NCBI RefSeq assembly: GCF_003259745.1
Contig: NZ_QLMC01000003.1
Location: 806,001-870,000 of the forward strand
Length of the DNA: 64,000 bases
Direction: 5' to 3'
Source: Larkinella arboricola
Lineage (GTDB): Bacteria; Bacteroidota; Bacteroidia; Cytophagales; Spirosomataceae
Shown one piece after another: positions 8,070-16,709 of this stretch. The stretch's first letter is position 1. Each line of letters opens with the position of its first letter. The translations under genes and the position numbers were made by a program. Under the pieces are notes generated by a model that saw only the letters and a list, made by a program, of their open reading frames with translations, did no database searches and was not told the DNA's origin.

Positions 8070-8932
8070 CGGTTTTTTCGGACGCGGAACAGTTCGATCA
8101 GTTGCGGCACGTAATCCGCCTGCGAATCAAGGGCGATATAATCCGCGTTGTACTGCTTACAAAACCGTTCCAGTTGCTGCTGGATTTGCCGGAACGTCTG
8201 CTTAATCCCGTTCCGAAAGTTGGGCGAGGATGTATTGACCCAAACGGTTCGGCGACTTTCCGTATCGTAAACCGGAATGATGCCCAGCCGGGGCAGGTTG
8301 GTTTCCCGCTGGTCGTACATATGAATCACCACCAGATCGTGTTTCCGGGCGAGGGCTTTGAGGTTATGTTCGTAACCCGAATCGATAAAGTCCGACACCA
8401 GAAAAACCACGCTCCGGCGTTTCAGCACGTTGAGCGTAAATAGCAGGGCGTCAGCCAGATTGGTGCGCACCGACTCCGGCCTGAGCTTAAATAGATTGAC
8501 AATCAACTGATAACCGTGCTTCATACTGTTCGACGGTTTCAGGTATTTCTCTTTCTGATCCGAGAAACAATACAGGCCCACGTGGCTCGCTTCCTTAATG
8601 GCCGACAACGCCAGCACCCCGCACACTTCCCGGGTTGTATCCAGTTTCGAGCGGGCAGCGGTCCCAATTTCCTGCGACGCGCTGACATCTACGAGAAAGA
8701 AAACCGTCTGATCTTTTTCTTCCCGAAAAATCTTGACGAAGGTTCCGTGGCCCTTCGACGATACGTTCCAGTCAATGGCCCGTACGTCGTCGCCGTACTG
8801 GTACGTTCGCAAGTCACTGAATTCCAATCCAGAACCTTTAAAAATAGACCGAAAGTTACCGCGCATCTGCGAGTTAACGGCTTTCCGAATCCGAATTTCG
8901 AATTGATATAGTCTTGCCAGAAACTCGTGCAT
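8066..8932 (-). CDS. DUF58 domain-containing protein
   Basis: The 288-residue soluble protein carries the DUF58 signature YQYGDDVRAIDWNVSSK near residues 44-60, followed by a VWA-like segment FFLVDVSASQEIG. DUF58 proteins are the usual partners of MoxR AAA ATPases and Bat proteins. It is the first gene of the leftward trio, overlapping the next by 4 bases. A moxR gene, normally directly upstream, is absent from this window: the upstream neighbour is the divergent DUF4296 gene. Confidence 0.9.
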   Translation of the reverse strand: MHEFLARLYQFEIRIRKAVNSQMRGNFRSIFKGSGLEFSDLRTYQYGDDVRAIDWNVSSKGHGTFVKIFREEKDQTVFFLVDVSASQEIGTAARSKLDTTREVCGVLALSAIKEASHVGLYCFSDQKEKYLKPSNSMKHGYQLIVNLFKLRPESVRTNLADALLFTLNVLKRRSVVFLVSDFIDSGYEHNLKALARKHDLVVIHMYDQRETNLPRLGIIPVYDTESRRTVWVNTSSPNFRNGIKQTFRQIQQQLERFCKQYNADYIALDSQADYVPQLIELFRVRKNR

Positions 8933-9072
8933 CGTCGTTATAAGGGAAAAACCTTGCTAAAATTTTTGTTAAAAATCCATTCGCAACGAATAGCCGCGTT
9001 TCATCGCGTGTTATTAAGATCAGGATTCCCGACATTTGTATTCCAATGCCTGCTTTGACAAAAATAACGAAA

Positions 9073-9504
9073 ATGAACGCGCGACCGTGTTTTCTGTTCC
9101 GACAATGGGGCCTGTTTCTACTCATCACGCTGATGATGGCCTGCCAGAACCCGACCGTGGAAGCGCCCAAAAATCTAATTCCGGAAGACCAAATGGCCCG
9201 GATCCTGACCGAAATCCATCTGGCCGAAGCACGGGTGACGAAGCTGAACCGCATGGCACAGGACAGTAACACCCTGATTTACAAACACCTCGAAAAGAAG
9301 ATTTTCCGGAAATTTCAGGTTGATACCGCTGCCTATTCGAAGAGTTATTCATATTATGCATCCAACCCCGAACAGTTTGCGGCTATTTATAAACAGGTGA
9401 AGGCAGAATTGGAAAAGCGCAAAAAACCAGCGGACAGCAGCCGTACCACCGACAGCGGACGGACAAACCGGCTCCCGGCCCGGCTTAAAAATCTGAAAAA
9501 ATGA
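9073..9504 (+). CDS. DUF4296 domain-containing lipoprotein
   Basis: This small lipoprotein has a signal ending in LITLMMAC and the DUF4296 core IPEDQMARILTEIHLAEARV, then YKHLEKKIFRKFQVDTAAYSKSYSYY. The C-terminus is charged and proline-rich. DUF4296 is common in Bacteroidota and its function is unknown. The frame is open from an earlier ATG at 9046; the start at 9073 is preferred because it gives a shorter positively charged n-region and is preceded by an A-rich stretch. It overlaps hemG by 4 bases (ATGA). Confidence 0.85.
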   Translation: MNARPCFLFRQWGLFLLITLMMACQNPTVEAPKNLIPEDQMARILTEIHLAEARVTKLNRMAQDSNTLIYKHLEKKIFRKFQVDTAAYSKSYSYYASNPEQFAAIYKQVKAELEKRKKPADSSRTTDSGRTNRLPARLKNLKK

Positions 9505-10826
9505 TTGCAATTATTGGAGCAGGCATATCGGGTCTGACGCTGGCCCACGAACTCCAGAAAAATCACATCCCCTATCGTTTATTCGATCGCGGCAGCGAAC
9601 CGGGCGGTGTCATGCGCTCCCGGCGCGAAGGCGAGTATCTGGTTGAAATCGGACCCAATACGCTCTTAGGCGATGCCGATCTGCTCAGTTGGCTCGATCA
9701 ATTGGAGTTAACGCCTGAAATTCAATTTGCCAAACCCGTTAGCAAGGCCCGGTTTATTTACCGCGATGGTGCCTACCGGCAACTTCCGTCGGGGCCATTG
9801 TCGCTGATCTTTGGTCAGTTCTTCAGTTGGGAAACCAAAAAAGCCCTCTGGCGGGAGCGTTCCAACCGTACCGTTTCGCCCCCCGGTGAGACGCTGGGCG
9901 ACTTCATTCGCCGACGGTTTTCGTCTGAGCTGGCCGACTATGTTCTGGCTCCGTTTGTGGCCGGAACCTACGCCGGAGACCCCGACCGGCTGCTGGTGTC
10001 GGAAACGTTTTCGATGTTGCTGGAATACGAAAAGAACTACGGTTCTGTCCTGAAAGGATTCATGAAAAATGCGGGTTCGGCAGGCCGTCGGCAGGCGTTT
10101 ACCTTCCGCGATGGGCTGCAAACCCTGCCCAGAACGCTGGCGGCTCAGTTGGAAGCTCTTAACCTGAATGACCCGGTTACGCGGCTGACCAAAACCGAAA
10201 CCGACTGGCGGCTGGAAGCGCAAAGCGGTTCATACTCAGCTGATACCGTCGTGCTGGCCTGCGAAGCCGAGGCCGCAGCCAACCTGCTCGACCCGACCCG
10301 GCCCGAGGTAGCGACGCTGCTCCGGCAAATCGATTATCCGCCTATGACCGCCGTTCATTCGGTCTACAAACGCGCCGAGGTGCAACACCCGCTCAACGGT
10401 TTTGGCGGTTTAAACCCGCGGGTCGAAGGCCGGTTTGCCGCCGGTCACATCTGGAATAGTTCGCTGTTCGACGGTCGTTGTCCGGCGGATGAGGTGCTGT
10501 TTACCAGCTTTGTGGGCGGCCGTCAAAACGCGGATCATGTTCAGCATCCGGATGATGTCATCCGCCAGCGGGTCCATCAGGAACTGGTGCAGGCGTTTGG
10601 CATTCAGGCCAGCGCCCCCCGGCGACAGTGGCTCAGCCGCTGGGAACGCGCCATTCCGCAATATGACGCCCGGATTGTGCCGGTTCAGGAGCATGTTCCA
10701 GGTCTTGAATCCGAAGGCTTGTATGTATGTGCCAACTGGTACCGTGGCCTGAGCCTTCCCGACTGCATCCGGAAAGCCAGAACGCTGGCCACCCAGTTGG
10801 CCAAATTGAAAATTGCTGAAAATTAA
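9501..10826 (+). CDS. hemG: Protoporphyrinogen oxidase (HemY/HemG type)
   Basis: The 441-residue FAD-dependent oxidase converts protoporphyrinogen or coproporphyrinogen to the porphyrin in heme synthesis. The N-terminal Rossmann motif is IAIIGAGISGLTLAHEL, followed by SEPGGVMRSRREG and EIGPNTLL. The conserved SLPDCIRKA and C-terminal helix (VCANWYRGLSLPDCI) complete the FAD-binding fold. No membrane segment is visible, as expected for this soluble peripheral enzyme. It is translationally coupled to the DUF4296 lipoprotein gene. Whether it acts in the protoporphyrin or coproporphyrin branch cannot be decided from sequence by eye. Confidence 0.92.
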   Translation: MIAIIGAGISGLTLAHELQKNHIPYRLFDRGSEPGGVMRSRREGEYLVEIGPNTLLGDADLLSWLDQLELTPEIQFAKPVSKARFIYRDGAYRQLPSGPLSLIFGQFFSWETKKALWRERSNRTVSPPGETLGDFIRRRFSSELADYVLAPFVAGTYAGDPDRLLVSETFSMLLEYEKNYGSVLKGFMKNAGSAGRRQAFTFRDGLQTLPRTLAAQLEALNLNDPVTRLTKTETDWRLEAQSGSYSADTVVLACEAEAAANLLDPTRPEVATLLRQIDYPPMTAVHSVYKRAEVQHPLNGFGGLNPRVEGRFAAGHIWNSSLFDGRCPADEVLFTSFVGGRQNADHVQHPDDVIRQRVHQELVQAFGIQASAPRRQWLSRWERAIPQYDARIVPVQEHVPGLESEGLYVCANWYRGLSLPDCIRKARTLATQLAKLKIAEN

Positions 10827-10916
10827 CGAGTTTTAACAAATTTTAAGACCGAAATTGTATTAAAGCGACTTTTTTTTGGTTATTTTAATAACATTAGACC
10901 TTAACCCGGTTTTGCT

Positions 10917-11720
10917 TTGGAAGAATGTTTAGTGGTCATTCCGACCTATAATGAAATCGAAAACATCGAAGCGATCATCCGAAAGGTGCTGAGCTTACCC
11001 GTACCCTTTGACGTTCTGATCGTTGACGATGGTTCACCCGATGGCACAGCCCGCCGGGTGGTGGAATTGCAGCGCGAGTACGGCGCCAGTGATTTACCTC
11101 TGCGGCTTCATCTTCTGGAGCGTAGAGGCAAACTGGGGCTGGGAACGGCTTACCTAACCGGTTTTCGGTGGGCGCTGGAGCACGGTTTTCGGTACGTCTG
11201 CGAAATGGATGCCGATTTTTCGCACAATCCAGATGACCTGGTGCGGCTCTACAAAGCCTGCGCCAATGGGGGTAATGATGTAGCCATTGGCTCACGCTAT
11301 ATTACGGGTGTTAACGTGGTCAACTGGCCGATGGGCCGCGTGTTGATGTCGTATTTCGCCGGGATTTACGTTCGGTATATTACTAGTATGCCTGTCATGG
11401 ACCCTACAGCGGGTTTTATCTGTTACAGCCGGGAAGTACTGGAAACAATCCTGCAAAATAATATTCGGTTTGTTGGTTACGCCTTCCAGATCGAAATGAA
11501 GTTTCTGGCCTGGAAGTACGGTTATCGAATCACCGAAGTACCGATTATTTTCACCGACCGCACCAAAGGGGTTTCCAAAATGTCGAGCGGTATCTTTAAA
11601 GAAGCCGTATTTGGCGTACTTCAGATGAAAATTGGCAGTTTTTTCCGGCATTATATTCCCCCTACAAAACAACCACCCAAGCCCATTCCGATTCAGATTG
11701 AATCCACAGAAGCGGTGTAG
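10917..11720 (+). CDS. Polyprenol monophosphomannose synthase (GT2)
   Basis: This 267-residue family 2 glycosyltransferase resembles Dpm1, which transfers mannose from GDP-mannose to polyprenyl phosphate. Motifs are VIPTYNEIENI (residues 7-17), LIVDDGSPDGT, the acidic metal site MDADFSHNPDD near 98-108, and VPIIFTDRTKGVSKMS near 212-227. There is no membrane domain, as in the soluble Dpm1 type. The start must be TTG at 10917, because an in-frame TAA lies 15 bases upstream and no ATG precedes the core motif. Its stop codon lies in the stem of a terminator. Confidence 0.9.
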   Translation: MEECLVVIPTYNEIENIEAIIRKVLSLPVPFDVLIVDDGSPDGTARRVVELQREYGASDLPLRLHLLERRGKLGLGTAYLTGFRWALEHGFRYVCEMDADFSHNPDDLVRLYKACANGGNDVAIGSRYITGVNVVNWPMGRVLMSYFAGIYVRYITSMPVMDPTAGFICYSREVLETILQNNIRFVGYAFQIEMKFLAWKYGYRITEVPIIFTDRTKGVSKMSSGIFKEAVFGVLQMKIGSFFRHYIPPTKQPPKPIPIQIESTEAV

Positions 11721-11742
11721 GAAGTCCTACACCGCTTTTTTG
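11710..11742 (+). terminator. Rho-independent terminator overlapping a stop codon
   Basis: Bases 11710-11722 pair exactly with 11725-11737 and are followed by a T-run to 11741. The TAG stop of the glycosyltransferase gene is within the left arm. Confidence 0.9.
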
Positions 11743-12136
11743 TTAAAAACGATATTGTATTATTAGACTGATCTGATCCGTTTGAAATGAGACGGTAGTA
11801 GGCTCTAAAACCGCCAGTAACAGCGCGTAACTACCGCTAGTTTTAACAAAAATTAGTTATTCAACCCGAAAATAAAATTGCACTATATAAAGAACTTTCA
11901 AATTTTTGAAAATTTCTCCTTTCTTGAGGATATGGTTTTGACAGCAATTATCTGGAGCAGATACCGCTCACAACAAAATAATATTTTGTTTAGATAAATA
12001 CAATTTGAATTACTATCAACTATAACAATTGCACTGAAATACAGCGCCTTAAATACACAGAACCAAATATCATCTTTTAATAGTTACTTTGTTGAATAAT
12101 AACGAATAAGATTTAGCACTGTAAACTGATAAAAAG
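11743..12136. other. 394-base AT-rich intergenic region
   Basis: This region has no open frame of note. It is clearly more AT-rich than its surroundings, with several A/T runs, and presumably holds the promoter of the small exported protein at 12137. A TTACTTTG at 12083-12090 resembles a -7 element with one mismatch, but no matching -33 element was seen. Confidence 0.5.
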
Positions 12137-12481
12137 ATGAATACCACACTGAAAGCTTCGTTGATCGCCCTTGGAATGGGCTTTGTTATGCTTTGCGTTG
12201 TTGACGCTATTACTCCTCAATCCTTACTTGGTTCCTTGCTGGGCCAATCAGCACCTAAGGCCAACGTAACGGTTGTTGTAAACCGGGTGGATAACGAACC
12301 GGTCATGGTCAGGTTATCGAAGGCCAATGGTGAAGTAATTGCCAGCGAGAAACTGATTGACGGAAATACTATTCACTTTGGTCTGAAAGATGCTGCTAAC
12401 GGTACATACCGGGTTGAAGTGTCCAACAGCACCACAAAAAAAGTAAAAGACGTAATCCTGTCTGCTCAGAAAGCGGCTTAA
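12137..12481 (+). CDS. Small exported protein of unknown function
   Basis: The 114-residue product has an N-terminal hydrophobic segment (about residues 7-25) that looks like a signal peptide or anchor. A roughly 75-residue beta-rich domain follows (ANVTVVVNRVDNEPVMVRL, GTYRVEVSNSTTKKVKDVIL). The pattern of strands ending in YRVEV resembles Ig-like or DUF3244-type folds that sit at the C-terminus of secreted Bacteroidota proteins, but no specific family is recognised. It is preceded by a long AT-rich leader and followed by two hairpins, suggesting a strongly expressed stand-alone transcript. Confidence 0.75.
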   Translation: MNTTLKASLIALGMGFVMLCVVDAITPQSLLGSLLGQSAPKANVTVVVNRVDNEPVMVRLSKANGEVIASEKLIDGNTIHFGLKDAANGTYRVEVSNSTTKKVKDVILSAQKAA

Positions 12482-12483
12482 TA

Positions 12484-12508
12484 CTAAACGGACAAAAAAT
12501 CCGTTTAG
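12484..12508 (+). terminator. Hairpin after the small exported protein
   Basis: CTAAACGGA at 12484-12492 pairs with 12500-12508 around a 7-base A-rich loop, beginning 2 bases after the stop codon. No strong T-run follows, so on its own it is a weak terminator. Confidence 0.5.
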
Positions 12509-12511
12509 CTT

Positions 12512-12560
12512 AATGCTAAGTTCAACAGTTTTAATTACTTGTTGGACTTAGCATTTTTTA
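12512..12560 (+). terminator. Terminator-like hairpin touching the subtilase start
   Basis: Bases 12512-12527 pair with 12540-12555 (16 pairs, one G-T), followed by a T-run at 12554-12559. The T-run ends exactly at the ATG of the subtilase gene (12560). It can end the transcript of the small exported protein and would also affect read-through into the subtilase. Confidence 0.75.
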
Positions 12561-15500
12561 TGGCTTCACATTTACGATACGTTTGGATTTGCTTACTGGT
12601 GGGTGCGGCCTTCGGTGCCCGCGCCCAAAAACCGCTTTATAACTCCATACAAAAAGCTACCCTTAGCCGGCTTAGCCAGGATTTGCAGCAGCAAAACCGC
12701 CCTTCTTACCGCCGGGCGGTCGACATTGCTCAAAAACGACTCATCCCACTGCGTCAGGAACGCTCCGACGGCACGGTCCTGATCCTGAAAAATAGTGACG
12801 AGCGCGGCAATTTGCTTTTTAACGCAACGAGCAGTGCAACCCGGGCTGGTCACACAACCCGTACCTCTTCCCTGTACGCCGATGGTGCGTTAGGACTGAA
12901 TTTATCGGGAAACAGTGCTCCGGTGCGCAATAAACTAGGAATCTGGGATGGCGGCCGACCGCGTTTGAGCCACGTAGAACTGGCGGGGCGGGTTACGCAG
13001 GTTGACAACGTAACAGCTATTGCCAACCACCCGACACACGTTGCCGGAATTATGGTGGGCGCGGGCGTCAACGAAAGGGCGCGGGGAATGGCTTTCGGGG
13101 CCAATCTGAAAGCGTATGATTTTGAAAATGATGATGCCGAAGTCGCTGCGGCTGCTCCTGACCTCCTGGTTTCCAACCATTCCTATAACATCCAGGCAGG
13201 GTGGATCTTCAACCCCGACCGGGATAGTGATTTTAAATGGGAATGGTGGGGCGATACCACCATCAGCGCCACCGAAGACTATAAATTCGGAATTTATAAC
13301 GCCGGTGCGCGTGATTGGGACCGGATTGCCGTAGCGGCTCCGTATTACCTGCACGTAAAGTCGGCGGGCAACACCCACGGCCAGGATGGCCCTGGTGCGA
13401 ACGTTCCGTACTGGCTGGGTGCCAGCAATACCATGAGCCGGACTACCCGAGATGACCAGAACGGCTACGATCAGATTTCGACAGATAGCAATGCGAAGAA
13501 TATTCTGTCGGTTGGAGCCGTTAGCAGCATTTCAATCGAATACGCGCAACCGTCGGATGTACGGCTGGCGAGTTTTAGTTCCTGGGGACCCACCGACGAC
13601 GGCCGCATCAAACCGGATTTGGTCGGCGTTGGGGTCAGCATCTTATCGTCGGGGTCGGCCAGCGACAACGCTTATGCTACCCTCTCGGGTACGTCAATGG
13701 CGGCTCCCAATGTGTCTGGTTCGCTGCTGTTGTTGCAGGAATATTATGCTCAGCTATACAACGGCCAGTTTATGCGTTCCTCGATGTTGAAAGGACTGGT
13801 TTTGCATACGGCTGACGAAGCCGGTGACGCTCCCGGCCCCGATTACCGCTTTGGCTGGGGACTGCTGAACACGGAAAAGGCTGCCCGCGTGATTGGTAAC
13901 ACGGATAAAAGCCATCGACTGGAAGAACGCACGCTGAAGCAGGGTGAAAAACAAACCGTGCAGTTTGTCGCGTCCGGTCGGGGTCCGCTGGTGGTTACCA
14001 TCTGCTGGACGGACCCGGAAGGAACGGCTTTATCTGCGACAGCCGCAAACCTGAACAACCGCACTCCCCGACTGGTGAATGATCTGGACATTCGGCTGAC
14101 CGACGGCACCCAAACCCGGCCCCCCTGGGTACTTGACCCGAACCATCCCGCCAACCCGGCCACCACGGGCGACAACATCCGGGACAATATTGAGCAGATT
14201 CTGGTAGCCGACGCCGTTCCCGGCAAAACCTATACGCTGACCATTTCGCATAAAAAAACACTCAAAAACGGAAAGCAGGACTTTGCCCTCATCGTTAGCG
14301 GAACGGGCGGAAACCCGTATTGCCTGTCGGCGGCCACATCGGCGGGTGCGGCTAACATCGATCGTGTACGGTTCGGAAGCATTGATCAGGCCGGAAAAAA
14401 TGGCTGCCAGACTTATACCGATTTTACCAACACCGTTACAACCGTGTCGGTAAACCAGAAAATACCGCTGGAAGTAACCATTGGTAGCTGTAGCGAGAAG
14501 CGTTCGACCATTACCAAAGCCTTTATCGACTGGAACCTCGACGGCGATTTTGACGACGCCAATGAACGGGTTGCTACGTCCGGTATACTGACCACACCGG
14601 CCACCTTTTCCACCACCGTTACGGTACCGGGCAACCTGACCGTTGGCCAATCTACACGACTGCGGATTGTGACGGTTGAAACGAAGGATGCAGAAGAGGT
14701 ATCAGCTTGCGGGACGTATGCGCACGGCGAAACCCAGGAGTACCGTATCAGCTTCGAGCGACCGCATTCCGACGTGGGTATCAGTGCGCTGGTAACGCCC
14801 CATAACGGTTTTTGCAGCCAGTCGCAGCTTGAGGTAGCCGTGACAATTCGGAACTACGGTTCCGACGAGCAGCAGCATATTCCCGTTACCGTGCAGGTAC
14901 TGGCTCCTTTCGGCGCAACGGTCGCCAGTCTGCGGGACACCCTTCACGCTCCGCTGGGGCCTTTCAAAGAAGCGCAGTTGCTGCTGCAAGGCCCGGTTAG
15001 TTTGAATGCCGCAACGGCCTACCGCTTCGTCATTCAGACCCAACTGCTAGCCGATCAGAATAAGGGCAACGATGAGTTCACCAGCATCCTGACCACCGCA
15101 GCCGCCCCCACCGATCAGGGAAACTTCTCGGTTTCGACCTGCGATAACAACACCGTCTCACTGCGGAATACCGGCAGCGGCACGGCTTTTTGGTACGATG
15201 CTCCAACGGGCGGCAAACTAATCGGAGCCGGAAACCAGACGACGGCGCTCAGCCGCCCCGCTAACGGTATTTATTACGCAGCCCTGAACCAGTTTACCGG
15301 CATTCTCGGCCCAACCACCAAACGGGCTTTTGGCGGTGGCACCTACTCGGGCAATTTCGGCCCTCAGCCTTTGATTTCAACGCAGGTACCCCTTGTGCTG
15401 GAAAGTGCCCGGCTTTACATCGGCAGCGCGGGCCGGGTCGTCTTTACCGTTCTAAAACCTGACGGTTCTACGGTTTCGAGCGTTGCGCTGGATGTAATCC

Positions 15501-16570
15501 CCACCCGCGACCCGACTACGCCCGTTGGAACGCCCCCGTCCGGACAGCAGTCCGATGATCCGAACGATCCGGGAGCCGAGTATATCCTGAATTTATCGAT
15601 TCCCGAGCCGGGTACTTACCGAATCGCCATTGAATACGAAGACGGAGCCACCATTTTTCGGAGTAATGTCGGCGTTACGGGCTTTCCGTTTCAGATTCCC
15701 GGTGTTATCAGCCTGACAGGATCGCTATACAACGCCGATACGCTGACCAATGCCTATTATTATTTATATGATTTACGAGTAAAAGCCCTGGATTGCCCAG
15801 TAACGGAGCGGGTGGCCGTCACTGCCAAACCGGGCAGTGAAGCCGTCGCCGTGATTACGCCCGCCGGTACTACAGCCATTTGCCAGGGCAGTTCGGTTGT
15901 TCTGCGAGCGCCTGAAGTGGCCGGTTATGGGTATCAATGGTTTCGGAATGGGCAGGCGGTTTCGGAAGCAACCTCCTCCACACTGACGGTATCCACTGCG
16001 GGGTCGTACAACGTCCGGGTATCGGGCGAATGTCCACCCGTAACATCGGCGGCTGTGACTGTTACCGTCAAAGAACCGCAGGCACCGACCATTTCCCGCG
16101 ACGGTTATACGCTTCACTCAAGCGCAGCCACCGGGAATCAGTGGTTATTGAACGGCAATGTGATTGCGGGCGCTACGCAGCAATCGTTTACGGCCCGGCA
16201 ATCAGGACGGTATTCCGTGCGGGCCAACGTCAACGGTTGTGGTGAACTGGTTTCGGCGGAAATTCGGCTGGATGTCATTACGGCGATAAATTCGGCTGTT
16301 GCTCCGGCTCCCCGGCTCCAGATTTCGCCAAATCCGGCTTCGCGGCAAATCACCATCGAGTTCGTGCCCGAATCGGTGAAAAGCCGGACGTACCACAGTA
16401 CGCTGGTGGATGCCCGTGGCCGGGTGTTGCGCTCAACGGTCCTGAACCGAACGGCCACCGATTACTCCGGTATTCTGGACGTTTCGACCTTGCCTGCCGG
16501 TTTGTTTTTTGTCCTGATTCAGGATGAGCAGGGCCAGACCGTTCGGCGCGGAAAACTGCTCAAACTTTGA
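12560..16570 (+). CDS. Secreted subtilisin-like serine peptidase with T9SS sorting domain
   Basis: The 1336-residue product has a signal peptide (cleaved near GARAQ, residue 23) and an S8 peptidase domain. The triad is Asp130 in GIWDGG, His160 in HPTHVAG and Ser379 in GTSMAAP. C-terminal to it are a proprotein-convertase-like beta domain (about 470-590), a GEVED domain (IDWNLDGDFDDANERV), a CARDB-like domain (DVGISALVTPHNGFC), Ig-like segments, and a final type IX secretion sorting domain (ISPNPASRQITIEF to the end). It is expected to be secreted and surface-attached or released, degrading extracellular protein. The frame is open to a TTG at 12539, but ATG 12560 gives a normal signal peptide. 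The Asp motif is DGG rather than the usual DTG/DSG. Confidence 0.93.
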   Translation: MASHLRYVWICLLVGAAFGARAQKPLYNSIQKATLSRLSQDLQQQNRPSYRRAVDIAQKRLIPLRQERSDGTVLILKNSDERGNLLFNATSSATRAGHTTRTSSLYADGALGLNLSGNSAPVRNKLGIWDGGRPRLSHVELAGRVTQVDNVTAIANHPTHVAGIMVGAGVNERARGMAFGANLKAYDFENDDAEVAAAAPDLLVSNHSYNIQAGWIFNPDRDSDFKWEWWGDTTISATEDYKFGIYNAGARDWDRIAVAAPYYLHVKSAGNTHGQDGPGANVPYWLGASNTMSRTTRDDQNGYDQISTDSNAKNILSVGAVSSISIEYAQPSDVRLASFSSWGPTDDGRIKPDLVGVGVSILSSGSASDNAYATLSGTSMAAPNVSGSLLLLQEYYAQLYNGQFMRSSMLKGLVLHTADEAGDAPGPDYRFGWGLLNTEKAARVIGNTDKSHRLEERTLKQGEKQTVQFVASGRGPLVVTICWTDPEGTALSATAANLNNRTPRLVNDLDIRLTDGTQTRPPWVLDPNHPANPATTGDNIRDNIEQILVADAVPGKTYTLTISHKKTLKNGKQDFALIVSGTGGNPYCLSAATSAGAANIDRVRFGSIDQAGKNGCQTYTDFTNTVTTVSVNQKIPLEVTIGSCSEKRSTITKAFIDWNLDGDFDDANERVATSGILTTPATFSTTVTVPGNLTVGQSTRLRIVTVETKDAEEVSACGTYAHGETQEYRISFERPHSDVGISALVTPHNGFCSQSQLEVAVTIRNYGSDEQQHIPVTVQVLAPFGATVASLRDTLHAPLGPFKEAQLLLQGPVSLNAATAYRFVIQTQLLADQNKGNDEFTSILTTAAAPTDQGNFSVSTCDNNTVSLRNTGSGTAFWYDAPTGGKLIGAGNQTTALSRPANGIYYAALNQFTGILGPTTKRAFGGGTYSGNFGPQPLISTQVPLVLESARLYIGSAGRVVFTVLKPDGSTVSSVALDVIPTRDPTTPVGTPPSGQQSDDPNDPGAEYILNLSIPEPGTYRIAIEYEDGATIFRSNVGVTGFPFQIPGVISLTGSLYNADTLTNAYYYLYDLRVKALDCPVTERVAVTAKPGSEAVAVITPAGTTAICQGSSVVLRAPEVAGYGYQWFRNGQAVSEATSSTLTVSTAGSYNVRVSGECPPVTSAAVTVTVKEPQAPTISRDGYTLHSSAATGNQWLLNGNVIAGATQQSFTARQSGRYSVRANVNGCGELVSAEIRLDVITAINSAVAPAPRLQISPNPASRQITIEFVPESVKSRTYHSTLVDARGRVLRSTVLNRTATDYSGILDVSTLPAGLFFVLIQDEQGQTVRRGKLLKL

Positions 16571-16709
16571 TGCTGGTCTAAGCCAGTACGGTAAATAAAT
16601 AGTCTGCCGACACCATTCGTAAGACGCTGATAAGTAGATATATTCGTGAGAGCCGCAGGTTGGGTTTTAAACCATGATCCGCTTTTCTTCCATCTCTATA
16701 TCTACGCTT

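Noticed and set aside
11743-12136. Small RNA or riboswitch in the AT-rich region before the small exported protein
   Set aside because: No stable conserved stem or recognised motif was found by eye; the region is simply AT-rich.
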